Shown here: positions 35,507 to 46,416 of the stretch, piece after piece
Numbering within the stretch: the first letter of the stretch is position 1
Layout of the letters: every line of letters begins with the position of its first letter
Source of the DNA: Rhabditoides inermis
Taxonomy: Eukaryota > Nematoda > Chromadorea > Rhabditida > Rhabditidae
DNA length: 64,000 nucleotides
Reading direction: 5' to 3'
NCBI GenBank assembly: GCA_963966185.1
Contig: CAWZYM010000399.1
Location: 361,001 to 425,000 of the forward strand
Notes under the pieces: model-generated
The model's input: the letters and a program-made list of their open reading frames with translations, nothing else
The model's database searches: none
Told to the model about the DNA's origin: nothing
Program-made: the position numbers and the translations under genes

Positions 35507-37298
35507 CTACTCTTCTGGCAGTGGTGGAGGAAAGTCAAAGGCTATGGGCACACGGAGACGAGCGAGCGATGCGCGTTGCACCTCGCTGCCGCCCGGTCGT
35601 AGAGAGAACACTTCGCCCGTGGGTGAGAGCACCGATGACGTCATACCGGCGATATCCGTCGCCTGAAACGCGCCCTTCTCATGATCTCATCCCATCCCAT
35701 CCCCATCAATCCTCACTCACTCCTCTCTTTTTCTCTCTCTTCGCATCTCTACCTTGAACAGATTCCCCTTGCATCGTCGCTTGGCCGACTGGAGTGAGAT
35801 GACGTTCACCTCGCCGAGATTCGTGATAATCGCCGCGAAACTCTCGCTCACTATCGGTTCTGAAATCGACCATTCACAACACCGATCAGAGTTCGGTGAA
35901 ATGTCGAACCGATTAGCATGTCTTTGAATGGAATTCGGGCGACTCGCATGACTTGCGTGACTCATTCAAAATGTCATTCTCATCGCTCACCCACGCACCT
36001 GTGCTATTCTGTAGGGAGACGATGGTGGCTTTCCGAATGCGCGCGCCCTCCACTCCGGTCAGCTTGAGCTTGAACTTTAACGGTTTCAAGAGCGGCAGCG
36101 AGTAGCTCCGCATCTGCTCCTCCGTGAAGACCACCACACGCTGGCCAGATCCCACGTTCTGAAATGTAACACTAGGCTACACACACATCCACTAGATCGA
36201 AATTCATTTGACAGCACACATTTCTCAAAACAACCTGCAACCGGTCATCCGTTACACGCACCCCGGTCGCTCTTGGGTACAATGCCATTAGCACGTCTCT
36301 CTCTCTCTCCCCCCCCCCTCTTTCACTTTCTCTCTCCTTTCTTTACTCTTGCTCTTCACACATTGGCGGGGCGCCGAGTGGGTTGTTAGTCGCGATGACA
36401 TCTTGCACTATATCCAAGTAACCGGCGTGCACTCTCGCATAACAGAGGGAGATTCTCTCAACTCAACCCCACTTTGCCCATTCACTGCACCTTTCCAGCG
36501 TCGGTGAGACAGGCTACATGGAGGATGGGCGCAGCGTGGGCGAGCCGCAACTCTCTCACCAACTTGCACACTTCGTCATGCCTGCAACACATATTGTTTA
36601 CTTGTTTGTTGTTTGTGAACATACTGATTGCACACTTTTTACTACTTTCCAATTTTGGTGTTTGTTGCGCGCGGCGATTGTTCAAAAGTGCGTTGTCCTT
36701 TAGAGTGCTTGTGTCAACGATCATCGACTGTCACCCTTGATAACTTGTCATTTGAGAGCGCGCGACAACGGCAAATATGTTTGTCTTTGTACGTCCTTGT
36801 TGATAGTACAAAACTTTTTCTAGTGAACCCATAACACAATACTTCTTCTAGTGATCAAGAATAACTACTGTACCAAATTTCCAAACATTATTTGCAGGGG
36901 TCGCGCCGTATATCAGAGATCGCGTTTTGACATTGTTCACAGGAAAGGCCGCCCTCTCATCTTTCCCACTCTCTCTCGCGCGCCCCTTCCCTTATCACCT
37001 CACAATCATCCCACACTCACTCACCAGGCGATGTTTTCGTTCCCGTGACAAAAGAGCGCGCGCGAAAGAGAGAGATTCACGGACACCGCCGTTTTCAAAA
37101 GACAGCGCAGCAATTTCGTTGGGATGAGCCCAAAATTTGACAACGCTACGGCACACAACACCCAGCGCTAATCTCTGTTGCAGCTTCCGCTATCTCTCTC
37201 CTCTACTGCTGCAGAGAACGCTGTTCCCCGGTGGGCCGAGCGCTATCTCTCCTCACCACCTTCACGTGAGCGCATCATGCATCGCTCCCGACTCTTCC

Positions 37299-37330
<32 letters not shown>

Positions 37331-40300
37331 CAACAGGCGAGGTTCACTCACTACCACCTGCAGCCGCCACAGCAACCGCCGGTGGCGTGACAACTGTTTC
37401 TCGCCTCCCCCCCCTCTCGAGTCACTCCACAACCTTCCCAGATTAGACACATCGGGGAAGACACAGGCGAGTGTGAGAGACACGTGTTACGAGAGAGAGA
37501 GGGGGATCAGCCGATAGCCAAGACAACACGCTCGGCAAGGCTGAGAATAACCAGCGACACATGTCACGCCGTCTTCGCGACAGTTCCATGCAAAGTGCAA
37601 CAGGAAACGGGACCCAACAGTCGAGCTAACGAGATGGCGAGAGGGACGCTCACTTTGCATTGTCGGATACTCATTTGCATTGTCTGATACTCACTTGGCA
37701 TTGTCGGCGAGCGCGTAGCAGAGTAGTCGTCCGCCGTTCGTGCCCACCCAGAGACAGTCGGTGGAGGATAGGGGAGTCGAGACGGCGGCGTGCGCAAACT
37801 GTAGCGACCGGATCAACCACGTTGGCGCTTCCGAGCCTGAAATGACAATTCTTTCTTTTTGCACGTTCTATTAACATCTCCATGTTGCCATGTAACAGTT
37901 TTCGGACTCTGCATCAATCACTTTCACTACTATTCACTGATAACACATCGCGTTGCCCTGTCTCTGACCGGAAAGGGTGCACCCACACCAATGTTCGTAG
38001 CCCTACAAAGAACGCTGTGGCGAATTGTGTGTGTGTGCCTATCTCGCATTCGTAACACCTTTGTCGTGCCACAGCTATCACCCCAGAGCCGAGCGGTGTT
38101 GTTTCCGAGGGCACAATAATATATGACTACTACTCTGCTCCACTCCACAGACACATATCCAGCAGGCAAACAGCAATGTCTGATCGGCACATGTGCAGCA
38201 CATGCAGGGTTGCCGGTTCCAAGGCGAAAGAAACGAGTGAGACCCTCGACCTCTTGTAGTAGGACCATCTACGGCCAAGACATTTCACAATTCCACTCAA
38301 ACCGGAAACCATTATAGTTCCTTGGGAGAAGGGTGTGGTGGTGAGTGTGGATTAGCCAAAATTGAGCGAACACCTATCTAGCAAGACTTAGCACGTATTC
38401 GTCAATCTCGTTCCCCTTTCGACAAAGTGACAATACTTATCAATAGTAGCAAGTACACGAAAACATCTCTTTCTCTCTTCCGCCCACTCTCACCACCAAC
38501 ATACATCTTCAAAGATGATCTCTGTAAGAATGTGGCGTACCATCTCTTCCATTTCTATAAATATACGCAACGAAAGGGCTATTTGCGGGGGCCGTTCGTT
38601 TTCGGTGTGTGGTGTGACGTAACTCATGCGTTCCTTCTAAGATCGCTATCGCCAATGACATCTCGGCACTACGCATACGCACCAATGATAGATACAATAA
38701 ACAACAAATGCCGACGCTAAACGGACAAAACCGCGCACTTATCCCGTCACAAATCTAGCAGTAACATGCCACGATCAAAAATCGTGTCAAGAAAACACAA
38801 CACAACTACATACTACATGTACCGCATAGTACCTGATCACTCAACATACTCGACTAAGATTCGCACACGTGTCGCATAGTATTATAGTATACCGTATATC
38901 AAAGTAACCATACCGTACCCACCTTGCCCTCCATTGTCCCTCGCCTCTATCCGCCGCTCCACCGGTCGGGTCACCTCCTCGTCGTCAATCTCCTCCAGGC
39001 GGGACGAAGTGTTCGCATCCTGAAAATTGCATACTCAGCCATCTCAACAACTGATGTTACTCGCTGTAGACTACTCATAAACATAGTATTATTCAATAAC
39101 TGCTATTACACTTCGTCATTAAAAAAATGGCATCCGCTACTCACGGCGGTCGTGTTGTTCGAGTCGACCTTCTTCTTCTTGCGGAACGACTGTCGGATGC
39201 TCTTCTTCAGGCTCTTGAATCGCGACAGACCGTCGTCCATTCGACCCGCGTCCGACAACTCTGCGAATCGGATATCGAACACGTCATCAAATTTATTTTT
39301 TGAGTCCTCCTAGTAACGAACAAGAAATGGGTTTCGAATTACGATAACGTCAGCAAAGGAAGGTTGGAGAGAGACACATACCGTGCTGTGAAATAAAGCT
39401 GTTCGTGAGTACGATGAGTCCGTGTCGTATGTCGGTGAGTGCGTATCCGAGTTCGCATCCGGCTGCGACGAGACCCCTCGATGGGAGGGCCGCCAACGCA
39501 GTCACCATCACTGCCGGGAACAGTTGGATAGAGGTGCTGAAACATTACTGTTATTACTTTTCGCATTCACACATCACACATCAACAGAACACGGAACATT
39601 AGGTCATTATGTATACATAGACGTGCCAATCTCGAGGTTTGATTAATGAACGTTGAAAACCGACAAAAACCAAAAAGACTACCTGGATGTGCTCTCATTG
39701 GGAGCATAGGGTTGATATCCCGCGGGATATTTGAACGGCGTTCTTCGCACCGGAAGCGGACGCTCACCCTGAAAACATTCACATCTCTCTCTCTCTCTGT
39801 GTCTCTCAATCTCTGTCTCTTTCTCTGTCTCACCTTCATATGCGGCGTAACCTGGTCGACTTCGATGAGCTCGTGTAGCAGAGGAGTGCCGGGTTGCAGG
39901 GACTAGGCAAGGAATACGGTACACAGAAAGTAAGAAACCGAACCCACCCTGGCCGTCTCGTGGAGTGTGTAGATGAGCACGTGTCCTCCCCTCCCACCCA
40001 CTACCAACTGCCCCGTCTTGCTGTCGTACGCAATCTGAAAACGCGTTGAATGAAGGAACAGTACACATGTACAAAACGATGATGATGACTCAATCAATGA
40101 ATCAAGCGATAACCATAGATATCATAGAGAAACATGCCTTGTGAATTGAGAGCCGTGGGTCGTCGCAGAAGGGGTCGTACTCGCCGAGCTTGCGGAACGG
40201 CGGCCACTCCCCGTTCACCGCGCCCTCACTCTCACTGTCCGTGTCCGCACACAACTCGTCCTTCTCCTCCTAAAAAACGCATAAAACAAGCAAAGTGAAA

Positions 40301-43300
40301 ACAACTTTCAGTGGTTTAATCAGTAAAGAGAACAAGCACGACCAAGCACACCACCACTTCACGTCGGATCCCGACAAGAAGAAACCACCGGGATATACTT
40401 CACGCAGACTAAACCCTATGTGTTTCATCTCCGCTGCTGTATTTTTGTTATCGACAGTAAACCAATTCAATCCAGTAAAAAAAAATCTTCTAGCCACCTA
40501 CCGGCATATCTTCGACAAATCCGGCAAACTCGCGGGCCGTGTTGACGGTGGCGAGGAGGCGCATCGTAGACGAGCCGGCCGACCACAACCGAACACAGCC
40601 ATTCTCGTGCCTGGAGATCAATAAACATGTGAACAATGATGAATTGACAAATCAGAAAGAGTAGTTCACAAATAAATAAGTTGAGTCAGTGATCATGATA
40701 TACAAATCACACACACACACACTCACCCAGTGATGAAGAGTTGTCGCTTGTTGGCGTCTCTGGAGGCGCACGTCACCTCCGCGGGGAGGTTGGCGCCGGC
40801 GGCGATCGGCCAGTCGCGGTGCGAGTGGTGCGACGACGAGGCGGCCTGGTCAGCGCATGTCTGAAACATGACAATACAATACAATACCCTTAAACCCTTC
40901 CCCCTTGTGTACATGTGTACCAAGTGTCTACAAGAAGTCCAAACACTCCAAGCCACAAGAGAACACATTAACATAATTTGCATAGTAATAATAGCATATG
41001 CAAACCCCCGCGCACCTTGTGCAGCAGCCTCCACACGTGCTCCTCAATGTCGGATGCGTGGGCGGTGGCGGTGACGGGCGACGAGTGGAGGGGGTGGAGG
41101 TAGAGCAGAGGGACTGTGCGCCAGTCCTGAAATCAACTCGTCCTCCCACACAGAATATAGCAATAATGCACATTTTATAACACTAGTTCAACCGACGCCC
41201 ACCTTGTCGAGGAGGTCGACACAGACGAGCTCCTGTTCCGTCAACACCAGAACGTACGAGTCGGGCTCGCCTGGAGAAGAGAACATATATTAAACAACAC
41301 CGATCCCTCTTCAACTCACTCTCTCCTCCGACGGTCACAAAGTCGAGCACCGGCGCGGCAAAGTCGAATACGGCGACGCGGTCCGATTGCCTGCAGATGT
41401 AATTTATACCGTAATACTATTTCTACCGTACTTTCAGGTGTACGTTATAGCGTGATCCACTACCGTACCCCTTACTCACTTGGCTGTGACAGTGTACCGG
41501 TCTCCGTAAGACGCGCGCGGCATGCCGCCGGAGAAGATGTTGATGTCGCCGGTGGGACTGTAAATCGATAAATCAATCGATACATCGTCAACAATCTTAG
41601 GTTCTTCATGTTTGCGATTCCGAATAATCATTTGATTTGATATCGTGAACACACGCACCACTTGGCGAGGAGGCTCTTGGAGACGGGCATACAGGGAAAG
41701 GGTCCGAAGGGCATCTGCGGGTCCTCTAGCGGCTCCTCGCGATCCGCGCGCCACACCGAGAACGAGCCGTCCGCGTACGCGACCGAGAAGCGCGCGCCGT
41801 CCGAACACCACGAAATCGCCTGAAACGGATACAGTAAGTATTACTACTGTAAGTGGTAGCAATTAGTGTAGTGTAGTGAGGCAATTGACCACCCACAGCG
41901 TTCTCTCTTCCTTCACACGTGACTCGTGCCACTTGAGAGAAACCGGTGTTGGAGAGGGTACAGAGTACGCAGTACTCGGACATGGTTTACTTTCTTGTTT
42001 GCAGTGTGAAATAGGGACCAACGATTCTCACGGTCTATAGTGCGCGACCGGAAACGATATGCCGATGGAATGACAACATTGCGCGAAAATATTCCGAGCA
42101 CGCGCATTGAGAGAGATACGGACATTCTCACTTTCTCTCCCACTCTCTCGGCCATTTTCTCACAACATTAGAGTGGCATGGCTAAGTGGACACATGCAAG
42201 CGGAATGGGTACATTTCACATTGAAAGGGGTGCAATAATAAACAGTAACAACAAAAATGGAAAACACTCACCATGGTCTTGTGTTGCTGAGGAGCGTAGA
42301 CCATTGAAATCTCGTGCACCGCAATGTCGTAGAGCAATATTAGGAATCTACAAGAGTATGAAACGTACGTTTTTGTATTTGTATTATATCTAGCAAAACA
42401 TTTACCGCTACACACTACGTGTAAAAATACAAATATTACAAATACAAAAACGCACCTGTCAATGATCAATAGAATCTTGTTGGGGTGAGTGGGGCAGACG
42501 GCCATGCCGTCAATCGAGTTGCCCTCGCGCAGCGACGACGCCTGCTCCGACAGTTTGTAACTGAAAACAAACAAGTAAACAAATATGTAAACAACATGGA
42601 AAACATGTTAACAACCATACCTTGTCGAAATAGTGTTCTCATAAAGGATAAATTCGGACAGCTCCATCGTCTCCGCACTCAGAGCGTACACGTTGCCCGT
42701 CACGGTACCTGCAGATAACATAAACAATGAATAAAACCACAACAACAACAACGACTCACCGACGAGCAGCTTGGCGTCGCGCAGGTTGCGGTTCTGGTGC
42801 ATGGCGCACGAGGTGATGCGCTTCAGACGCAGCTCCGGCGACGCGGTCGCAATCTACACAAACAAACAAAAACGCACATGTTGACTCTTTCATTTGCAAA
42901 CATTCTTACATATTCAGAATGGGGCAGTGACAAAAAGAGCAATATAATAGTTCACGGTTCACCTCGAGTTGTGCGCCGTGGATGGAGAAGCGGTGGAAGG
43001 TCTGGTCCTGGCAGAGCGCGATGAGGATGCCGTGGCCGCGCGCAAAGTAGAGGTGCGCGACCGCCGCCCGACCCGGCACCGCCGCCTGCCACACCACGTT
43101 CTCCGCGCCAAGGCTGAACGAGGACAGGTGAACAAGAACAATACAGGTAAACAAGAACAATACATGTAAACAAGAACAATCATGTAATCGAGAACAATAC
43201 ATATACATGTAAACAAGGGTAGGTAGAAAAAAATCAGACAGTTGAACATATAGCAAAATACATTGATACATAACGGAATCCTGTTTGGCAAACAAACGTG

Positions 43301-43546
43301 TAAACAAAAACAACTCACATGTGGATGTCGCCGGTGTGGGTGCCGACGGCGAGCAGGCTGAGCACGTCGTCGTGCGCGAAGGCCGACGTGCGATTGGGGA
43401 ACCCGTGCCGCAACGTCTACAATCAAACAATCAAACATGAAAACAATGCAAATCACAAATCGCACCTTTTCGACGTGGACGTAGTCGGCGATGTCATCCT
43501 TGGGCGGCTCCGGACTCGCCAGGTGTGTCCGGAGGAATTTTAGCAT
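35507..43546 (-). CDS. lgl-1: lethal(2) giant larvae homologue (LGL)
   Basis: Twenty-six exons total 2823 nt, 940 aa. WD40 beta-propeller blades cover most of the length. LGL-specific matches include TLRHGFPNRTSAFAHDD near the start, FSGGMPRASYGDRY, EWPPFRKLGEYDP, DDPRLSIHK and VERRIEAR. The basic hinge RFKSLKKSIRQSFRKKKK carries the three serines that aPKC phosphorylates to release LGL from the cortex. This separates it from tomosyn, and no SNARE-like tail is present. The protein ends 52 codons into the last exon (PPPLPEE), without the long C-tail of vertebrate LLGL. It should be a cortical polarity factor antagonising PAR-6/aPKC. A 3' splice acceptor lies directly before the ATG (43548), so the mRNA is either trans-spliced or has a 5' UTR exon. 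The intron after exon 15 has a GC donor (40137). Confidence 0.95.
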
Positions 43547-45063
43547 CCTGAAACGTAGGAGGTATGGGGTATAAGGTAACGCGAATGAAATTGGCTCGTT
43601 GGGTGGGCGAGCGGTGATGTGAGTGAGTCATCTGGTGGGTGAGCGGTCGGGGCGTCGCGCACTTGCCATTTAAGGTCCGAACCAGCACACACATACAACG
43701 ACAAATATAGGCCGATCGATCGATATAGTGAGGAGCGGGCGCCCGCGCGCGACCACACACAGCGAACAGAGGGTGCGCGCGAGAGAGACAAGGCGGACAC
43801 ACAATTACAAGGACAGGTGAGCACACCTCGCCACGGGGGTAATTAGGAGTGATTACGGGATATGGATCGGGAAAGGATGATGCATACATAGGCAAGAAGA
43901 ACAGTGATAGGCGCAGTGATGAGCGAGAACGGTGAGTCAGCTTTTGCAACAACGACACACTCACATACAGCTACGGACGCGAGAAATTAGAGAGAGAAGG
44001 GCAAACAGAACAAGGCGAGTGTCTAGTTACAGAATAATCAGCAGAGTGTATTCCGCTGCCAGTGTTCGGCGGTAATTGCATTACGAGCACATGCATAAAG
44101 ATAGTAATATGTGATCGAATGCAACAACAAGCGGCGGTTGCATCAAAACAAGGCGAACGCACCGCCACAGCGGACAATTAGGAATATAATCGATCATGAA
44201 AATCAAAAGTAAATGAAAAGTGATTCAAATGTGAAATATAAAAACAATAAAACAAACAAAATCAATAAACGATCAGCTGTTATCAGTCGGAACAGCCGGC
44301 AAGAAAGAAAACAACAATAAAATCGTAAATTCAAACGGCTACCGTAGTACAGCGTTGCGAGACCATTTTAACAATAAAATTTGCATACAACTTCTATTTA
44401 TGGCGTGCGGTGCAAACTAATGTTATTAATAGCTTGCAAAGCCAACAAATATTTTTTAAACAAATAAATACTTAATGAAAAACCCTGATGTAAGACGTAT
44501 TGTGTTTATGAAACCCTGATAAAGAAGAAGGCGTAATACGGAAAACGAAAGATATAAAATACCATACCATGTATATTACGCGCGCAAATAGCTCAGCATT
44601 TTCCGAGCGAAAAATAATCGTGCTCTAACTGGCACCGTATGCCAAGGAGTGATGCAGACTGCAGAATTTCTTCGGCGTTCATATCTCTATTTCGCGGATT
44701 GTCTCACATGACCAAGTAGCGTAGTGGTAACGCTCTCACTCAACAAGCAACTGTCCGTGGGTTCGACCCTGGCTATCTCCGCAAAGTTTTGTCAAATTAA
44801 AAACACCATCTCATGGATTCTGATCGTTGTCTAATCACTCTAATGTCTCTCGTGAAAAGATGGGAACTCATTTGCGGGCCCACTATACATCATGATCACA
44901 GACTCAACTATTAAAAAAAAAACAATTTGGAAATTATTCCGTATGTACATGGGATGTGTACTTGATTGCAACACCATACTTGTAAAATGTCCACAACTTA
45001 TACGCTGAATTTTTATTCAAGTCATCAACCGTCATGTGGCGGCGTTGAAAGAGTACATTGTTT
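43547..45063. other. intergenic region between lgl-1 and collagen
   Basis: It contains the lgl-1 upstream region, AT-rich from about 44200, and one tRNA-like segment at 44711-44783. No protein gene is supported. Confidence 0.5.
44711..44783 (+). repeat. tRNA-like (SINE or degenerate tRNA) segment
   Basis: TAGCGTAGTGGTAACGCT fits a Pol III A box and D arm, and GGGTTCGACCCT fits a B box at the right distance. The anticodon arm does not fold and the acceptor ends pair poorly, so it is not an intact tRNA gene. A tRNA-derived SINE head or a pseudogene is likely. Confidence 0.45.
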
Positions 45064-46094
45064 TTACAGCACAGCACTGGACTTGGTTCTCTCGGGACAC
45101 TTGCAGTAGGCGCCGTCGGTTCCGGGCTCTCCCTGGATGCCTTGTTCTCCCCTCTCCCCGTCAGCTCCGGGCGCTCCCTTCTTTCCAGGTGCTCCCACTC
45201 CGCCCTCGACTCCCGGCTCTCCTTGAGGTCCCTGCTCGCCCTGCTCGCCTCTCGGTCCCATCGGTCCGCGTCCTCCCGCCGATCCCTTCTTGCCCGGCAG
45301 TCCCTTTCCGCGGAACGCCTTCGCTCCCTTGTATCCAGTGATTCCCTTCTTTCCGGGAGGACCCACCGGTCCACGCTCTCCGGGAGGTCCGGCACGTCCG
45401 CGCTGTCCGTTGTTCCTGCCCTGCCTGCCCTGTAGACCCTTGGGTCCTCGGGGTCCCAGGGGCCCAACGGGACCGGGAGGTCCGGCAGGTCCGGCGGGTC
45501 CGGCGGGGCAGTTGATGCATCCCGACTCAGTGTAGAACTGGTTGAACAGCTGAATGTTTCCATCTGCACCAGGCTGTCCGTCCTCTCCGTCAGGTCCATC
45601 CTCTCCAGGTGCTCCATTCTCTCCCTTCGGTCCGTCCGGTCCAGCGGGACAGGCGTTTGCCTTGCATCCGCAGGTAGCAGCACGCTTCTCACGAATGGTC
45701 AGAGGATCAAAAGTCGTTGCTACGACGATGTCCTTCCACGCCGAGTTCGCAACATCCTGAAAACAGAATGTAAGATTATTTAAAAATTAGGCAAAACATT
45801 TGCCGCCAGCAGGGGTCGAACCTGCGACCTTGGGCTTATTAGACCCACGCTCTAACCGACTGAGCTATGGCGGCCGATGGTGAAGCGTGTTTCTCTCACG
45901 AGCACTATCTCACACTGCATTCAGTGAGAAGGAAAGGTGAAAGGATAAATCACCTTGAATTCGTCGAGATCGCTGAGCGCGTTGTCGTAGAAGTCGTTCA
46001 TGTCGCTGAACATGATTCCGCACGTCATGAGAGCGAGAAGGAAGAACGAGGTGAGCCCCACGTACGCAAATCCAATCGCCAGCCGAGCACTCAT
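45064..46094 (-). CDS. nematode cuticle collagen
   Basis: Two exons, 46094-45954 and 45756-45064, encode 277 aa. The N-terminus has the col_cuticle_N layout: a short cytoplasmic start, one membrane segment ([16 protein letters not shown]) and a conserved [17 protein letters not shown] region. A furin-like site (IREKR) precedes the first cysteine cluster CGCKANAC. Gly-X-Y blocks follow, interrupted around GCINC, and the chain ends with [13 protein letters not shown]. Cysteine pairs flanking the Gly-X-Y blocks form interchain disulfides in this family. It should trimerise, be cleaved, secreted and cross-linked into the cuticle. The start is firm: homology begins at [10 protein letters not shown] tRNA gene lies inside the single coding intron. 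Confidence 0.94.
45802..45874 (-). tRNA. tRNA-Ile (anticodon AAT)
   Basis: The 73-nt minus-strand sequence folds into a full cloverleaf. The acceptor stem is GCCGCCA/TGGCGGC, the D arm is GCTC...GAGC, the anticodon stem is TGGGT/GCCCA with loop CTAATAA, and the T arm is GCAGG TTCGACC CCTGC. A and B boxes are intact. The gene lies within the collagen intron (45757-45953) in the same orientation. Confidence 0.96.
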
Positions 46095-46097
46095 TTC

Positions 46098-46199
46098 TAG
46101 AAACTCACATAATTCCTAATTTCTTGGACCATACAAGAAATACTCACCTGCCGCCGTGAAACAATGCTTGGCTCTTCGATCAGATGCCTCGCTTATAAG
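46098..46199 (-). promoter_or_regulatory. collagen core promoter and 5' UTR intron
   Basis: CTTATAAG at 46192-46199 is a TATA-type element about 100 bp from the ATG. A GCAG|GTGAGT donor at 46147 and a TTTCTAG acceptor ending at 46097 define a 50-nt intron in the leader, leaving the start ATG two bases into the next exon. The acceptor could alternatively receive a spliced leader. Confidence 0.55.
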
Positions 46200-46416
46200 C
46201 CGATCGGCGGAAGCGGTTTCTCCCATACATTCTCACCCCATCCTGTTCCAACCCCCCCCCCCACTTTTTAGAGCCTCGAAACCGAGAATCGAACTGAATT
46301 ATCTTCACCGCTCATTGTCGAATACTTGAATTTATCTCGCGATAAACGTAACAATATGTACAAACAGAACGGGAGATCAACAACATTGGCAGTATAAAGT
46401 ATACATATATAGGCAT

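Noticed and set aside
39262..39310. Using the acceptor at 39309 for lgl-1 exon 20 (frame EDSKNKFDD)
   Set aside because: It breaks phase with the donor at 39381; the acceptor at 39261 restores frame and leads straight into LSDAGRM and the aPKC hinge.
35507..43546. Tomosyn as the identity of the WD40 protein
   Set aside because: Motifs FSGGMPRASYGDRY, WPPFRKLG and the aPKC hinge are LGL-specific, and no R-SNARE coiled coil follows.
45036..45535. Pro-rich + strand frames opposite the collagen
   Set aside because: Antisense of Gly-X-Y codons.
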